DNA from: Verrucomicrobiota bacterium
GTDB lineage: Bacteria > Verrucomicrobiota > Verrucomicrobiia > Opitutales > Opitutaceae
Length of the DNA stretch: 48,112 nt
Direction of reading: 5' to 3'
Assembly: GCA_016871775.1 (NCBI GenBank)
Contig: VHCI01000011.1
Coordinates: 1-48,112, forward strand
Shown: piece after piece, positions 1 through 8,710 of the stretch
Position numbering within the stretch: the stretch's first letter is position 1
Layout: each line of letters opens with the position of its first letter
Notes under the pieces: generated by a model
Databases searched by the model: none
Seen by the model: only the letters and a program-made list of their open reading frames with translations
What the model was told of the DNA's origin: nothing
Translations under genes and position numbers: made by a program

Positions 1-2
1 GC

Positions 3-2222
3 ACCGCAGAAATCCTGGCCAACATCGCCCTCCACCGCGGCGAGACCTGTGACCTTCGCGCAGTGGTAATGGACGAGTTTCATTATTATTCGGATCCGGC
101 CCGGGGCGGCGCTTGGCAGATCCCGCTGCTGACCCTGCCCCACGCCCGCTTCCTCCTGATGTCGGCGACCTTGGGCGAGACCGCTTTCTTCGAGCGAGAG
201 ATGACGCGCGTGACCGGGGCGCCGAGCCGCACCGTGCGCAGCGAACGGCGGCCGGTACCGCTGGAATTCGAATACTCCGAGATGCCCCTCGCCGAACGCG
301 TGGCCGAGCTGCTCGCAACCAAGCGGGCTCCGATCTACCTCGTGCACTTCACCCAGCGGTCGGCGGCCGAGGCGGCACAGGCGCTGATGAGCCTCAACAT
401 CTGTTCGCGGGAGGAGAAGGCCGCCCTGCAGGGGTCCCTGGAGTCCGCCCGCTTCAACAGTCCGCACGGCCGGGAGGTGCAGCGCTGGCTGCGCCACGGG
501 ATCGGGGTGCACCACGCCGGCCTCCTCCCGAAGTACCGCCTCCTCGTCGAGAAGCTGGCCCAGCAGGGCCTGCTCAAGGTCATCTGCGGCACGGACACCC
601 TCGGGGTGGGCATCAACGTCCCCATCCGCACCGTGCTCTTCACGCAGCTGTGGAAGTACGACGGCAAGAAGGCGGCGGTCCTCACCGTGCGCGACTTTCG
701 CCAGATCGCGGGCCGCGCCGGGCGCAAGGGGTACGACGACCGGGGCTTCGTGGTCGTGCAGGCCCCGCCCCACGTGATCGAGAACCGCCGGGCCGAGGAG
801 AAGGCCGCCGCCAGCCCCGGCCGCCGCGCGCCCCCCAAACAGCGCGCCCCGGAAGGCACGATCGCGTGGGACGAACGCACCCTCGAGCGGTTGCGCACCG
901 CCCCGCCCGAGGCGCTCACCTCCCGCTTCGAGGTCTCCCACGGGATGCTGCTGCTGATGCTCTCGCGCACGGGCGACGGCTGCCGCGACCTCCAGCGCCT
1001 GCTGCGCGAGTGCCACGAGACGCCCCACCGCCAACGCCTCCTCCGCCAACGCGCGTGGCAACTCTTCCGCGCTCTGGTCGAACGCGGCATCGTGGTCCCG
1101 CGCCCCCGAGGCGGCCATGGCCCCAAGCTCCAGGTCAACGTGGAGTTGCAGGACGATTTCTCCCTCCACCAAGCCCTCTCGCTCTACCTGATCGACACCC
1201 TGCCCCGGCTCGACCCCGAGGACCCCGACCACGCCCTCAACCTGCTCACGCTGTGCGAGGCCATCGTGGAGGACCCGGACGCGATCCTGCGGCGGCAGGT
1301 GGACCGGCAGAAGTCGGCCAAGCTCGAGGAACTGCGCGCCGCCGGTGTCCCCTACGAGGAGCGGATGGAACGGCTGGAAGAGATCGAGCACCCCAAGCCC
1401 CTGCGCGAATTCCTCTACGACACCTTCAATGCCTTCGCCGCCCAGCACCCGTGGGTCGAGCAGGAGAACGTGCGGCCAAAGTCGATCGCCCGCGAGATGT
1501 ACGAGCGGTATCTCTCCTTCTCCGCCTACGTGCGGGAGTACGAGCTGCACCGGGTCGAGGGCGTCCTGCTCCGCCACCTCGCGCAGGTCTGGAAGGTCCT
1601 CGCCCAGACCGTTCCCGACACCGCCAAGACGGAGGCCGTGCGGGAGGTGGAGGATTACCTCGGGGAACTGATCCGAGGCGTGGACTCCAGTCTGCTCGAG
1701 GAATGGGAACTGCTGGTGAATCCCGCCGCCGCCACGCCGCGGGACGACCGCGCGCCGGCGGCGCCGGCGCGCGCCACGCGGCCGGACCTCACGCGGGACC
1801 GGCCCGCCTTCCGCCGTCTCGTCCGCGCGGCGCTGCTGGGCGTGCTCCAAGATGTGGCGCTGCGGGACTGGGATGGCGCCGCGCAGCGCCTGGGCGCCGA
1901 AACGCCCGGCGGGCCCGCCGGCGACGCTCCCGGGCCCTCCCCGGCGCGCCAGGTCGAGCAGGCCTTTCAACCTTACCTCGAGGCGCGAGGCCGCCTGCGG
2001 CTCGATCCCGAGGGGCGCTCCGCGCAACACACCCATTATACCAAGGGCGACCAGCCTAGCAGCGACGAACCGTGGACGGTCGCGCAAACCCTTGTCGACC
2101 CCGAGGGGCTCAACGACTGGGAGGCGGTATTCACCGTCGCGATCCCCGCCTCGCAGGCCGCCGGCCGCGTCGTGCTCGAACTGGCTCACGTCGGCCCGAT
2201 CGGCGGGAACGCGCCGGCGTGA
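3..2222 (+). CDS. DExH-box superfamily II RNA helicase, DUF3516 type (5' end cut by window)
   Basis: ATP-dependent RNA helicase of the Ski2/DUF3516 group. The frame is open from base 3, and the residues before the GTG at 63 already look like helicase sequence ([14 protein letters not shown]), so the true start lies upstream of the window and the Walker A part is missing. Visible motifs are motif II VVMDEFH (DExH), motif III LMSATLG, motif IV/V region [14 protein letters not shown] and [12 protein letters not shown], and motif [15 protein letters not shown]. The C-terminal half is helical and charged, as in DUF3516 proteins, and ends at TGA 2220-2222. Helicase fold is certain; the RNA substrate is inferred from the family. 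It converges with the two-component regulator on the other strand. Confidence 0.9.
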   Translation, partial: TAEILANIALHRGETCDLRAVVMDEFHYYSDPARGGAWQIPLLTLPHARFLLMSATLGETAFFEREMTRVTGAPSRTVRSERRPVPLEFEYSEMPLAERVAELLATKRAPIYLVHFTQRSAAEAAQALMSLNICSREEKAALQGSLESARFNSPHGREVQRWLRHGIGVHHAGLLPKYRLLVEKLAQQGLLKVICGTDTLGVGINVPIRTVLFTQLWKYDGKKAAVLTVRDFRQIAGRAGRKGYDDRGFVVVQAPPHVIENRRAEEKAAASPGRRAPPKQRAPEGTIAWDERTLERLRTAPPEALTSRFEVSHGMLLLMLSRTGDGCRDLQRLLRECHETPHRQRLLRQRAWQLFRALVERGIVVPRPRGGHGPKLQVNVELQDDFSLHQALSLYLIDTLPRLDPEDPDHALNLLTLCEAIVEDPDAILRRQVDRQKSAKLEELRAAGVPYEERMERLEEIEHPKPLREFLYDTFNAFAAQHPWVEQENVRPKSIAREMYERYLSFSAYVREYELHRVEGVLLRHLAQVWKVLAQTVPDTAKTEAVREVEDYLGELIRGVDSSLLEEWELLVNPAAATPRDDRAPAAPARATRPDLTRDRPAFRRLVRAALLGVLQDVALRDWDGAAQRLGAETPGGPAGDAPGPSPARQVEQAFQPYLEARGRLRLDPEGRSAQHTHYTKGDQPSSDEPWTVAQTLVDPEGLNDWEAVFTVAIPASQAAGRVVLELAHVGPIGGNAPA

Positions 2223-2267
2223 CCCGGCGTGGCCCAGGCCGGCCCCGCGCCGGGGCTGCCGGACCAC

Positions 2268-3605
2268 TCACGGATCGACCGGGACGCCCTCGGCGCGCAG
2301 CCGCTGGAGCTTGTAGGTCAGGGCGCGGCGGCTGATCGCGAGCTCGCGGGCCGTCTCCGTGCGGTTGAAGCGGTTTTTCCGCAAGGTCCGCAAAATCGCC
2401 TCCCGCTCGATCTCCGCCAGTCGCTGCAGATCGCGCGGGGCCTCCCCGGCGGGCACGGCGGCAGCCAATATGCGGGCCGGCAGATGCTCAGGCAGGACGA
2501 CCTCGCCGCGGGAAAGCAGGGCGGCGCGCTCCATCGCGTGGCGCAGTTCGCGGACGTTGCCCGGCCAGGGGTAAGCCTGGAGGGCGGCCGCCACGGAGGA
2601 GGAGAACCGGGGCTGCTGGCGCGAGAAGAGGGCGCTGAAGTGACTCGCGAGCGGCAAAATATCCTCCGGGCGCTCCCGCAGGGGGGGCACGTGGATCTCC
2701 ATCCCGCTGAGCCGGTAGTACAGGTCTTCCCGGAAGCGGCCCGCGGCGACCTCCGCGGCCAGATCCCGGCTGGTTGCCACCAGCAATCGCGCGCGTGACC
2801 GGACGTCCCGCGTGCCGCCCACCCGGCGGAACACCCCTTCGTTCAGCAGCCGCAGCAGCCGACTTTGGAGGGCGCCTGGCAACTCGGCGATCTCATCCAA
2901 AAACAGGCTGCCCGCCTCTGCCTGCTCCAGCCGGCCAGTACGCACGAGCCCGCCCGGCAATTCCTGACCGAAGAGTTCCGCCTCCAACTGGGCCTCCGGC
3001 ACCGCGACGCAGCCCACCTTGACCAGAGGCCCCACCGCCCGGTTGCTCCAACGGTGGATCAACGAAGCCACCACCTCCTTCCCCGCCCCGCTCTCCCCGG
3101 AAAGAAGCGCGCGGGAATCAGAGCTGGCGATCGCCGCGGCATCGCGACACACCGCGCGCAGCAACGGACTGGCCACCACCACATCCGCCGGCAACGGTGG
3201 CACGCCCCCATCCGCCGGCGGCGGACCGCCCCCGACCAACGCGAGGCGCACCGAGGCTATCAGCTCGTCGAGGTCGATCGGCTTCGCCAGGTAGTTGAGG
3301 GCCCCGTCCCGCATCGCCGCCACCGCGCTCCGCACATCCGCGAAGGCCGTGACCAGCAGGACCGGCAACCGCGGGTGCTGCTCCCGCACCCGCCGCAGGG
3401 TCTCCAGCCCCGACATCCCGGGCATCCGGACGTCCGTGATCATCAGGGCGCAAGGCTCCCGCCCCAGCAGGTCGAGGGCCGCCGCGCCCGACTCCGCCCC
3501 CCGCGTGCGGAAGCCCTGCCGGCGCAGGAAGGTCTCCAGCAGGTCCCGCTGGTCGGCATCATCGTCGACAATCAGGATCCGCGGGCTCTCGGCCTCGGCT
3601 CTCAT
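2268..3605 (-). CDS. NtrC-family response regulator lacking the GAFTGA motif
   Basis: Order is REC, AAA+ and Fis-type HTH, 445 aa. REC has the acidic cluster D14-D16, phospho-acceptor D58 in ITDVRMPG and K108. The AAA+ part has Walker A GESGAGKE (about 170-177), Walker B SLFLDEI (about 233-239) and the arginine-finger region REDLYYRL. The C-terminus carries a Fis-like helix-turn-helix (NRTETARELAISRRALTYKL). Between ELFG and GRLEQA, where sigma-54 activators carry GAFTGA, there is only QELPGGLVRT, shortened and without the motif. It may therefore act without sigma-54, as known for some NtrC/TyrR-type proteins. Its start overlaps the sensor kinase stop by 4 bases, so the two form a pair at the end of the T2SS operon. 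Confidence 0.92.
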   Translation of the reverse strand: MRAEAESPRILIVDDDADQRDLLETFLRRQGFRTRGAESGAAALDLLGREPCALMITDVRMPGMSGLETLRRVREQHPRLPVLLVTAFADVRSAVAAMRDGALNYLAKPIDLDELIASVRLALVGGGPPPADGGVPPLPADVVVASPLLRAVCRDAAAIASSDSRALLSGESGAGKEVVASLIHRWSNRAVGPLVKVGCVAVPEAQLEAELFGQELPGGLVRTGRLEQAEAGSLFLDEIAELPGALQSRLLRLLNEGVFRRVGGTRDVRSRARLLVATSRDLAAEVAAGRFREDLYYRLSGMEIHVPPLRERPEDILPLASHFSALFSRQQPRFSSSVAAALQAYPWPGNVRELRHAMERAALLSRGEVVLPEHLPARILAAAVPAGEAPRDLQRLAEIEREAILRTLRKNRFNRTETARELAISRRALTYKLQRLRAEGVPVDP

Positions 3606-5050
3606 CCGGCGGAAGGGGGCCTCAGCGGGGCCATCCGGAACACCGCGCCCCGCGGCGCATTCGCCCCGCAGGTGACCTCCCAGCCGTGGGCGAGCGCGAT
3701 CTGGCGCACGACGGCCAGGCCGAGGCCCACGCCGTCCTTCCGCCGGGTGACATAGGGCCTGAAGATCTCCTCGCGCTCGGTCTCCGGCACGCCGCGGCCG
3801 TCATCCCGGACCTCGAGGGCAACCTCGCCCCCGGTACCGATCGTGGCCGCCACCTCCACCCGTCCGCCCGGCTCAACCGCCTGGATTGCGTTGAGCACCA
3901 GGTTGAACAAGGCCTGCCGAAGCAGGGCCTCGTCCGCGGCCACCCGGACCAGCGCGGCCGGCAGGAGCAGGGTCAAGCGTTTCTCCTCGAGGTCGGGACC
4001 GAGCGTCCGGCCGACGTCCGCGGCTAGGGCGGCGAGGTCGACCGGGCCGAGCACGGGCTGCCGGGGTTTGGCGTAATCGATGAACTGGTTGAGCTGGACC
4101 GTGACGCGGTCGGCCTCCTCGAGGATGGCGGCGGCGTGGGTGCGCCAACGCGGGTCGGCGGCGGGGTCCATCGACACCATCTGGGCGTGGCCGCGGATCA
4201 GGTTGAGCGGATTGCGGGTCTCGTGCGCGAGGCCCGCGGCGGCCAAGTTCATCTGGGCGAGGTGCCCGTTCATCTCGCCCACCTTGAGCAACCGCAGCTG
4301 GAGCTCGTCGTTGCGGCTCCGGTTGCGCCAAGCGAGGCCCGAGACCACCGCGACCCCCAGCCCCAGTGCGCTCACCAGGGCCCGGAGCAGGAAGTCGCCC
4401 CGCACCGCCCGGCGCAGTTCCGCCGTGGACAGCGTGATCACAAGGCTGTGGACGCCCTGCGTGCGCAGCAGGGCCTCGTACTCACTCTGGTCCATCCAAG
4501 CGGGCCGGCCGAATTGGAACCGGGGCGCGGTGGCGGCCCCACCCTCCCCGTTGGGCCGGGCGGCCGGCGTCCGCGCCGCCTTCGGCATCCGTTGCCCGCT
4601 CACCACCACGGCCGCCGGCAGCGGCCGCTCCTCCCCCGCCCCGCCCACCTGGCCGAGGTCCATCAGGTTGAGGAGCACGAGCTCCTGCGGCCGCCAATGC
4701 ACGCCCTGCGCCCGCAGCGGTTCCGGGGAAAGATCGATCGGGCGGCCGGCGCTGGCGATGGTTTCACCGGTCGGCCCGAGGAGGGCGAGGCCTTCGAGGT
4801 CCCCGGGATGGATCAGCGCCTGCAGCGTAGCCTCGATGCGCTCCCGGGCGACCAACAGGCCAAAGCGGCGCTGGGATCGGACCATGATGCCAAGGGTGGA
4901 CGTAATGTCCCGGCCCCGGTTCACCAGGGCCTGGGCGGCGGCGGCCTCGAACCGCCGGTGTTCCCCCCACTGCCAGCCAAAGAGCCCCGCCACGAAGGCG
5001 CAGAGCGCGGCGAGCAGGCCGAAACGGCGGTTGAGGACCCGGGCGGGCAT
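3602..5050 (-). CDS. Membrane sensor histidine kinase (NtrB/AtoS-like)
   Basis: Membrane sensor of 482 aa from the ATG at 5050; a GTG at 5140 in the same frame would add 30 unconserved basic residues. TM1 is about 9-25 and TM2 about 220-242, enclosing a roughly 190-residue periplasmic sensor region that I do not recognise. The HisKA box is LAHETRNPLNLIRGHAQ with the phospho-accepting H276. HATPase boxes are N (NLVLNAIQAV), G1 (DDGRG) and G2 (GVGLGLAV). It lies 97 bases after gspD-C and overlaps the regulator by ATGA, so it is the probable donor for that regulator. The signal sensed is unknown; the location suggests envelope or secretion status. Confidence 0.92.
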   Translation of the reverse strand: MPARVLNRRFGLLAALCAFVAGLFGWQWGEHRRFEAAAAQALVNRGRDITSTLGIMVRSQRRFGLLVARERIEATLQALIHPGDLEGLALLGPTGETIASAGRPIDLSPEPLRAQGVHWRPQELVLLNLMDLGQVGGAGEERPLPAAVVVSGQRMPKAARTPAARPNGEGGAATAPRFQFGRPAWMDQSEYEALLRTQGVHSLVITLSTAELRRAVRGDFLLRALVSALGLGVAVVSGLAWRNRSRNDELQLRLLKVGEMNGHLAQMNLAAAGLAHETRNPLNLIRGHAQMVSMDPAADPRWRTHAAAILEEADRVTVQLNQFIDYAKPRQPVLGPVDLAALAADVGRTLGPDLEEKRLTLLLPAALVRVAADEALLRQALFNLVLNAIQAVEPGGRVEVAATIGTGGEVALEVRDDGRGVPETEREEIFRPYVTRRKDGVGLGLAVVRQIALAHGWEVTCGANAPRGAVFRMAPLRPPSAG

Positions 5051-5147
5051 CAGAGACCCCGACCTTCGCCCGGATCCGCGCCGCTGCCAAGCCCGCGCTC
5101 GGCGGGCCGGAAGGGGCGCGGACCAAGCCGCTGCGCCCACGGGCCGC

Positions 5148-6323
5148 TCAGGGCGCCGCGGCGGCCGCGGGCTTGCCGAGCGCGCGCTCGAGCCCGTGCT
5201 CCTCGAACGCCTTGCCGGACATCTCCAGCTTCGCCCGCTCGCGGTCCGTGGTCGCGGACAGGTCCTCCGGCGTGCGGATGACGTGGGGCGTGAGGAAGAT
5301 CAGGAGTTCCGTCTTCACGTCCGTCTTCTGCTTCCGCTTGAAGGCGAGGCCGACCAGCGGGATGTCCCCCAGCAACGGCACCTTGCTGTCGCGGTCCCCC
5401 AGTTGCGAGGAGATCAGGCCGCCAATCACGATCGTCTTGTCGCTGGGCGTGACGACCACCGTGTCCGCCGAGCGCTTGTCGATTACCGGCGAGCTCACGT
5501 TGTTCCCGATCGGGACGGTGGTTGCGCTCAGGGAGGAGATCTCGGGCGAGACAATCATCTCGACCAGCCCCTCCTGCGTGATGAAGGGGGTCACCCGCAG
5601 GATGATGCCCACATCCTGGTACTGGACCGTGTTGATGGTGGTGTTCGTCTGGTCGCTCACCCGCGAGTTGGTGATGATCGGCACCGACTGGCCCACCATA
5701 ATCGTGGCCTGCTGGTTGTTGCGGGTGAGGACCGAGGGGCGGGAGAGGATCTCGGTCTTGGTGACCGCGGAGAGGGCGCGGAGGGTGGCGGTGACGTCCT
5801 GACCCAGAATCCGGTAGAACGCCCCGTACTGCGTCCCGTCCGCGAGCGCATCGGCCACCCCGAAGCGGGTGGTGGCGATGCCGCGGGGCTCCCCCTTGAC
5901 CGCGAGGGTACCGTTGAACAAGCCCTCCGCCCCGAGGTCGACCCCTTGGTCGTGGGTGACCTGGACAAAGACCACATTGATGAGCACCTGCGGCTTGGGC
6001 TGGTCCAAGCTGGTTATAATGGTGCGGATGTTCTCGTTGGTCTCTTCGTCGGTCACGACGATGAGGCGGCGGGTCTGGAGATCGCTGGAGATCATCGCCT
6101 CACCGACCATCGTCGAGTTGGTGTACTCACGCGTCGAGCCGGCCGAGCCGCCCCCGCCGCTTCCACCGGTGCTGGCGCGGGAGGAGGTGCCCGACATCGT
6201 CGAGGGCCGCGGGGTGCTGGAGGTGTTGGGACGAGCGCCGCCGGAGCTGGGCGCCTGGGCGGCGTGGAGGAGGGCGGAGAAAACGAGGGCGAGGGCGGCC
6301 GCGAGCCGGAAAGGGAGTTTCAT
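5148..6323 (-). CDS. gspD: T2SS secretin, C-terminal half (end of N3 plus secretin barrel)
   Basis: Outer-membrane channel part of the type II secretion secretin, 391 aa. It has its own signal peptide (MKLPFRLAAALALVFSALLHA), then a Ser/Gly-rich stretch to about residue 65. Residues about 74-107 are the second half of an N3 domain (RRLIVVTDEETNENIRTII). The secretin domain follows, with SRPSVLTRNNQQATIMVGQS and the signature VPLLGDIPLVGLAF. The N0-N1-N2 domains are absent here and are encoded by the gene just upstream, 19 bases away. The two products would have to assemble together. The family call is firm; the two-chain assembly is inferred. Confidence 0.93.
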   Translation of the reverse strand: MKLPFRLAAALALVFSALLHAAQAPSSGGARPNTSSTPRPSTMSGTSSRASTGGSGGGGSAGSTREYTNSTMVGEAMISSDLQTRRLIVVTDEETNENIRTIITSLDQPKPQVLINVVFVQVTHDQGVDLGAEGLFNGTLAVKGEPRGIATTRFGVADALADGTQYGAFYRILGQDVTATLRALSAVTKTEILSRPSVLTRNNQQATIMVGQSVPIITNSRVSDQTNTTINTVQYQDVGIILRVTPFITQEGLVEMIVSPEISSLSATTVPIGNNVSSPVIDKRSADTVVVTPSDKTIVIGGLISSQLGDRDSKVPLLGDIPLVGLAFKRKQKTDVKTELLIFLTPHVIRTPEDLSATTDRERAKLEMSGKAFEEHGLERALGKPAAAAAP

Positions 6324-6342
6324 GACGGGAGGAGCGGAGGGT

Positions 6343-7581
6343 TCAGCGGACCCCGCGGGTGCCGAGGGTGATATTGGAGCCGGTGGCCTGGGAGTTGGCG
6401 GAGGCGCGGGTCGAGAGCGGATCCACCTCCTGCGATCCCGTGGCGCGCACGTTGCTGCCTTGGAAAAGGTTCCGCAGCACGCTCTCCACCTGTTTCACGT
6501 CGCCGTGCTCGAGGGAATAGACGAACACCTTCTGCTTGCGCGCCGTGCTGGCATCGAGCTGGCGGATGATGCCGTCGACGTCCTCAAGGGTTTCCTTCGA
6601 GGCGCTGACGATCACCGAATAGGTGCGCGGGTCGGCCACCGCCACCACGGGAGTGCCGCGGGAGGAACCGCCGCTGGAGCGCGAACCGCGGCTGGACGAG
6701 GCGCTGGAGCCGCGGCCACCGGGGCCGCCAGGCGCGCCGGAGCCGCGGGCGGCCGCCATCGCGGCGATGGCCGCTCCGGGACCACCCCCAAAGCCGGGAA
6801 AGCCCCCGAAACCGGGCATCTGCGGCTGGCCGGAACGGGTACCGGACTGGCCGCCCCCAAAGATATTGTTGATGAGCGCCGCCATCTCCTGCGGATCGGA
6901 GTTCTTTAGCTGGAAGACCCGCATCGAGGAAACGGAGCCGGCGGAACCATCGAGCGCGGACAGCAGCTGGACGATATGACGGACGTTGCTCTGGGTATCC
7001 GTCACGACCAGCGAGTTGCTGTCGAGGTTCGCCGTGACGGTGGCGGAGTTGGGCAGGAGCGTGGCGAGGTCCGACGCGGCCTGGGCCGCGTCGATCCGCT
7101 CCAGCGGGATGATCTGCATCACCATTTCCGCGTTGTCGGGGATCTGGCGCGGATCGTTACCAGTGCGGATCGGGATGGCGCGCTTCCGCGCGTCTTCCTT
7201 GGAACTTACCACGAGGGTGCGACCCTTCAGGGTGGCGGTGTAACCATTTGCATTAATCGCCAGATTGAGCAGCTCGACCGCCTCGGTCCGCGAGACTGGT
7301 TGGGCGCTCCACATGTCGATCGTACCCCGAACCGGGGTCTCAAGCACGATCACGAAGCCCGCGGCCTCGCTGAGGTAGTTGAGGACCGTCTCCAACGGGG
7401 CGCCGCGGAAGTTAAAGCGGAGGCCGGTCGAGGTGTCGCGAGCGGGACGCTCGGGCGCCGCGGGGGCAGACTCCGAGGCGGGAGACGTGTCCGGGGCGGC
7501 GGCCACGGCCCGGGCGGGCAGGAGGGCTTCGCCCAACAACGTTAGGCTTAGGAGCAGGGGCAGGATGGGCTGGGTGTTCAT
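6343..7581 (-). CDS. gspD: T2SS secretin, N-terminal half (N0-N1-N2 and start of N3)
   Basis: Periplasmic part of GspD made as a separate 412-aa chain. A signal peptide (about 1-28) is followed by N0 (about 54-128, LRFNFRGAPLETVLNYL), N1 (about 151-212) and N2 (about 219-345). N2 is interrupted by a Gly/Ser/Pro-rich loop (about 242-309). The first strand-helix half of N3 is at about 351-375 (VFVYSLEHGDVKQVESVL). The chain stops in what is normally the Ser/Gly-rich N3 loop, and N3 resumes in the next gene. The stop is genuine: the next gene has its own start and signal peptide. Its start overlaps the GspC-like gene by 4 bases. Confidence 0.92.
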   Translation of the reverse strand: MNTQPILPLLLSLTLLGEALLPARAVAAAPDTSPASESAPAAPERPARDTSTGLRFNFRGAPLETVLNYLSEAAGFVIVLETPVRGTIDMWSAQPVSRTEAVELLNLAINANGYTATLKGRTLVVSSKEDARKRAIPIRTGNDPRQIPDNAEMVMQIIPLERIDAAQAASDLATLLPNSATVTANLDSNSLVVTDTQSNVRHIVQLLSALDGSAGSVSSMRVFQLKNSDPQEMAALINNIFGGGQSGTRSGQPQMPGFGGFPGFGGGPGAAIAAMAAARGSGAPGGPGGRGSSASSSRGSRSSGGSSRGTPVVAVADPRTYSVIVSASKETLEDVDGIIRQLDASTARKQKVFVYSLEHGDVKQVESVLRNLFQGSNVRATGSQEVDPLSTRASANSQATGSNITLGTRGVR

Positions 7582-8165
7582 TTTTTAAGCTGTTTCTCGC
7601 GTTGCTTCATCAGGCGTTTGAGGACTTCGGAGGCGTTAGCCGGCACTTCCACCGGGGCGTCATCGTTCCGCGACCGGGCCTCGGGCATCGGCGCGACAGA
7701 GGCGGTCCACTCGCCGCCTTCCACCCGCGTCAGGCGCTGCGCCACGGCCAGGGAGTAGCTGCGTTCCCCGGCGCGGAGTTCCACGGAGGAGGGAGTGACC
7801 GCGACCACGGTGAAATCGCCCAGGCGTCCCCCGGCGGCCGCCTCGCCCTTTAGGCGTAGATCAGTGCTGTGGAACACGGCGGCAGTGGCGGCGCCGAAGC
7901 CGACCACGCCCACCAAGGCGACCTCCTCGGTCCGCACGGGCTTCTCCTCCGGCGCGGCCCGAGTCCGCGCGCTGCGATTGGGGTTGAAGATGTTGCGCTC
8001 GGTGACGAGCGCGAAGGCCTCAAGGCTGCCGGCCGGGGCGGCGGTTCCCGTCGCCGCCAGCGCGCCGGCGGAGGCAGGAGCAGCCTCGAAGCCGCGCCGG
8101 CGTTCCGCGGCGCGGGAGCTCCAGATCAGCGCCACCGCGACGGTGAAAAGGGTCACGCGCTTCAT
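7578..8165 (-). CDS. GspC/PilP-like inner-membrane T2SS component
   Basis: 195 aa with an N-terminal hydrophobic segment (TLFTVAVALIWSS), a low-complexity Ala-rich linker, then ERNIFNPNR and a small beta domain (VALVGVVGFGAATAAVF, SVELRAGERSYSLAV). That pattern is typical of the homology region of GspC and of PilP, which contact the N0 domain of the secretin. No PDZ domain is present, and the C-terminus is a charged helix (VLKRLMKQREKQLKK). It overlaps both neighbours by 4 bases, directly before gspD-N, where a secretin-coupling protein is expected. The assignment rests on this motif and position, not on strong overall similarity. Confidence 0.7.
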   Translation of the reverse strand: MKRVTLFTVAVALIWSSRAAERRRGFEAAPASAGALAATGTAAPAGSLEAFALVTERNIFNPNRSARTRAAPEEKPVRTEEVALVGVVGFGAATAAVFHSTDLRLKGEAAAGGRLGDFTVVAVTPSSVELRAGERSYSLAVAQRLTRVEGGEWTASVAPMPEARSRNDDAPVEVPANASEVLKRLMKQREKQLKK

Positions 8166-8710
8166 CGGCGGCCTTCCAGCGGCGCGAGCCGCAAGCCGCT
8201 CACCAGCAGGCCGAGGGAGAGATTGCCTCCCGACTCATCCCGCGAGTTGAGCTCCAGGGAATCAATCCGCAGAGCGAGGGGCGATTTCTCGACCTCGTGC
8301 AGGAATCGCACGATCGCGGACAGCGGTCCAGTGACATCCACCCGACACTCTAGCAGCGAGTACTGGCTGGTTTGGCCCCGTTTCCACTGCGGCTTGATCG
8401 AAGCCACCTCCACCCCGCCCGCGCGGCCCCAGCGGTCAAAGGCGGTCAGCAGGTCCTGCTCCGCCTTGGCCGGATCCGTGGGCAGCGCCTCGCCTTGCAT
8501 TTCCTGCCAAAGCCCGCGCATCCGCTCCCCGCGGACAACAGTGGACTCGCCCTCCGTGACCAACTTGCCCAGCCGCGCGATCTCAGCGCTCCGCGCCTTC
8601 CACGCTCCGGTCAGAGGACTGATGACCAAACCGTCCAGCAAGAGCAGGGCCAGCGCGACCCCAGCGAGGATCAGCAGTAAACGTTGTCGGTCCAAAGCGG
8701 ATTTCTTCAT
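8162..8710 (-). CDS. GspM/PilO-like T2SS assembly platform protein
   Basis: 182 aa from the ATG at 8710, which overlaps the stop of the previous gene (ATGA); an open frame extends further upstream but inside that gene. One N-terminal TM helix (LLLILAGVALALLLLDGLVI) is followed by a coiled-coil-like stretch and a ferredoxin-like domain (LLECRVDVTGPLSAIVRFL, LALRIDSLELN), the plan of GspM and PilO. These dimerise with GspL/PilN in the inner membrane. Gene order (GspL-like then this one) agrees. Confidence 0.75.
   Translation of the reverse strand: MKKSALDRQRLLLILAGVALALLLLDGLVISPLTGAWKARSAEIARLGKLVTEGESTVVRGERMRGLWQEMQGEALPTDPAKAEQDLLTAFDRWGRAGGVEVASIKPQWKRGQTSQYSLLECRVDVTGPLSAIVRFLHEVEKSPLALRIDSLELNSRDESGGNLSLGLLVSGLRLAPLEGRR

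Noticed and set aside
113-2059. Long alternative plus-strand frame through the helicase
   Set aside because: Arg/Ala/Pro-rich shadow frame, typical for GC-rich DNA; the DExH frame has every helicase motif.
4080-6371. 763-aa plus-strand open frame opposite the kinase and secretin
   Set aside because: It runs antisense to two well-supported minus-strand genes and has no domain resemblance.
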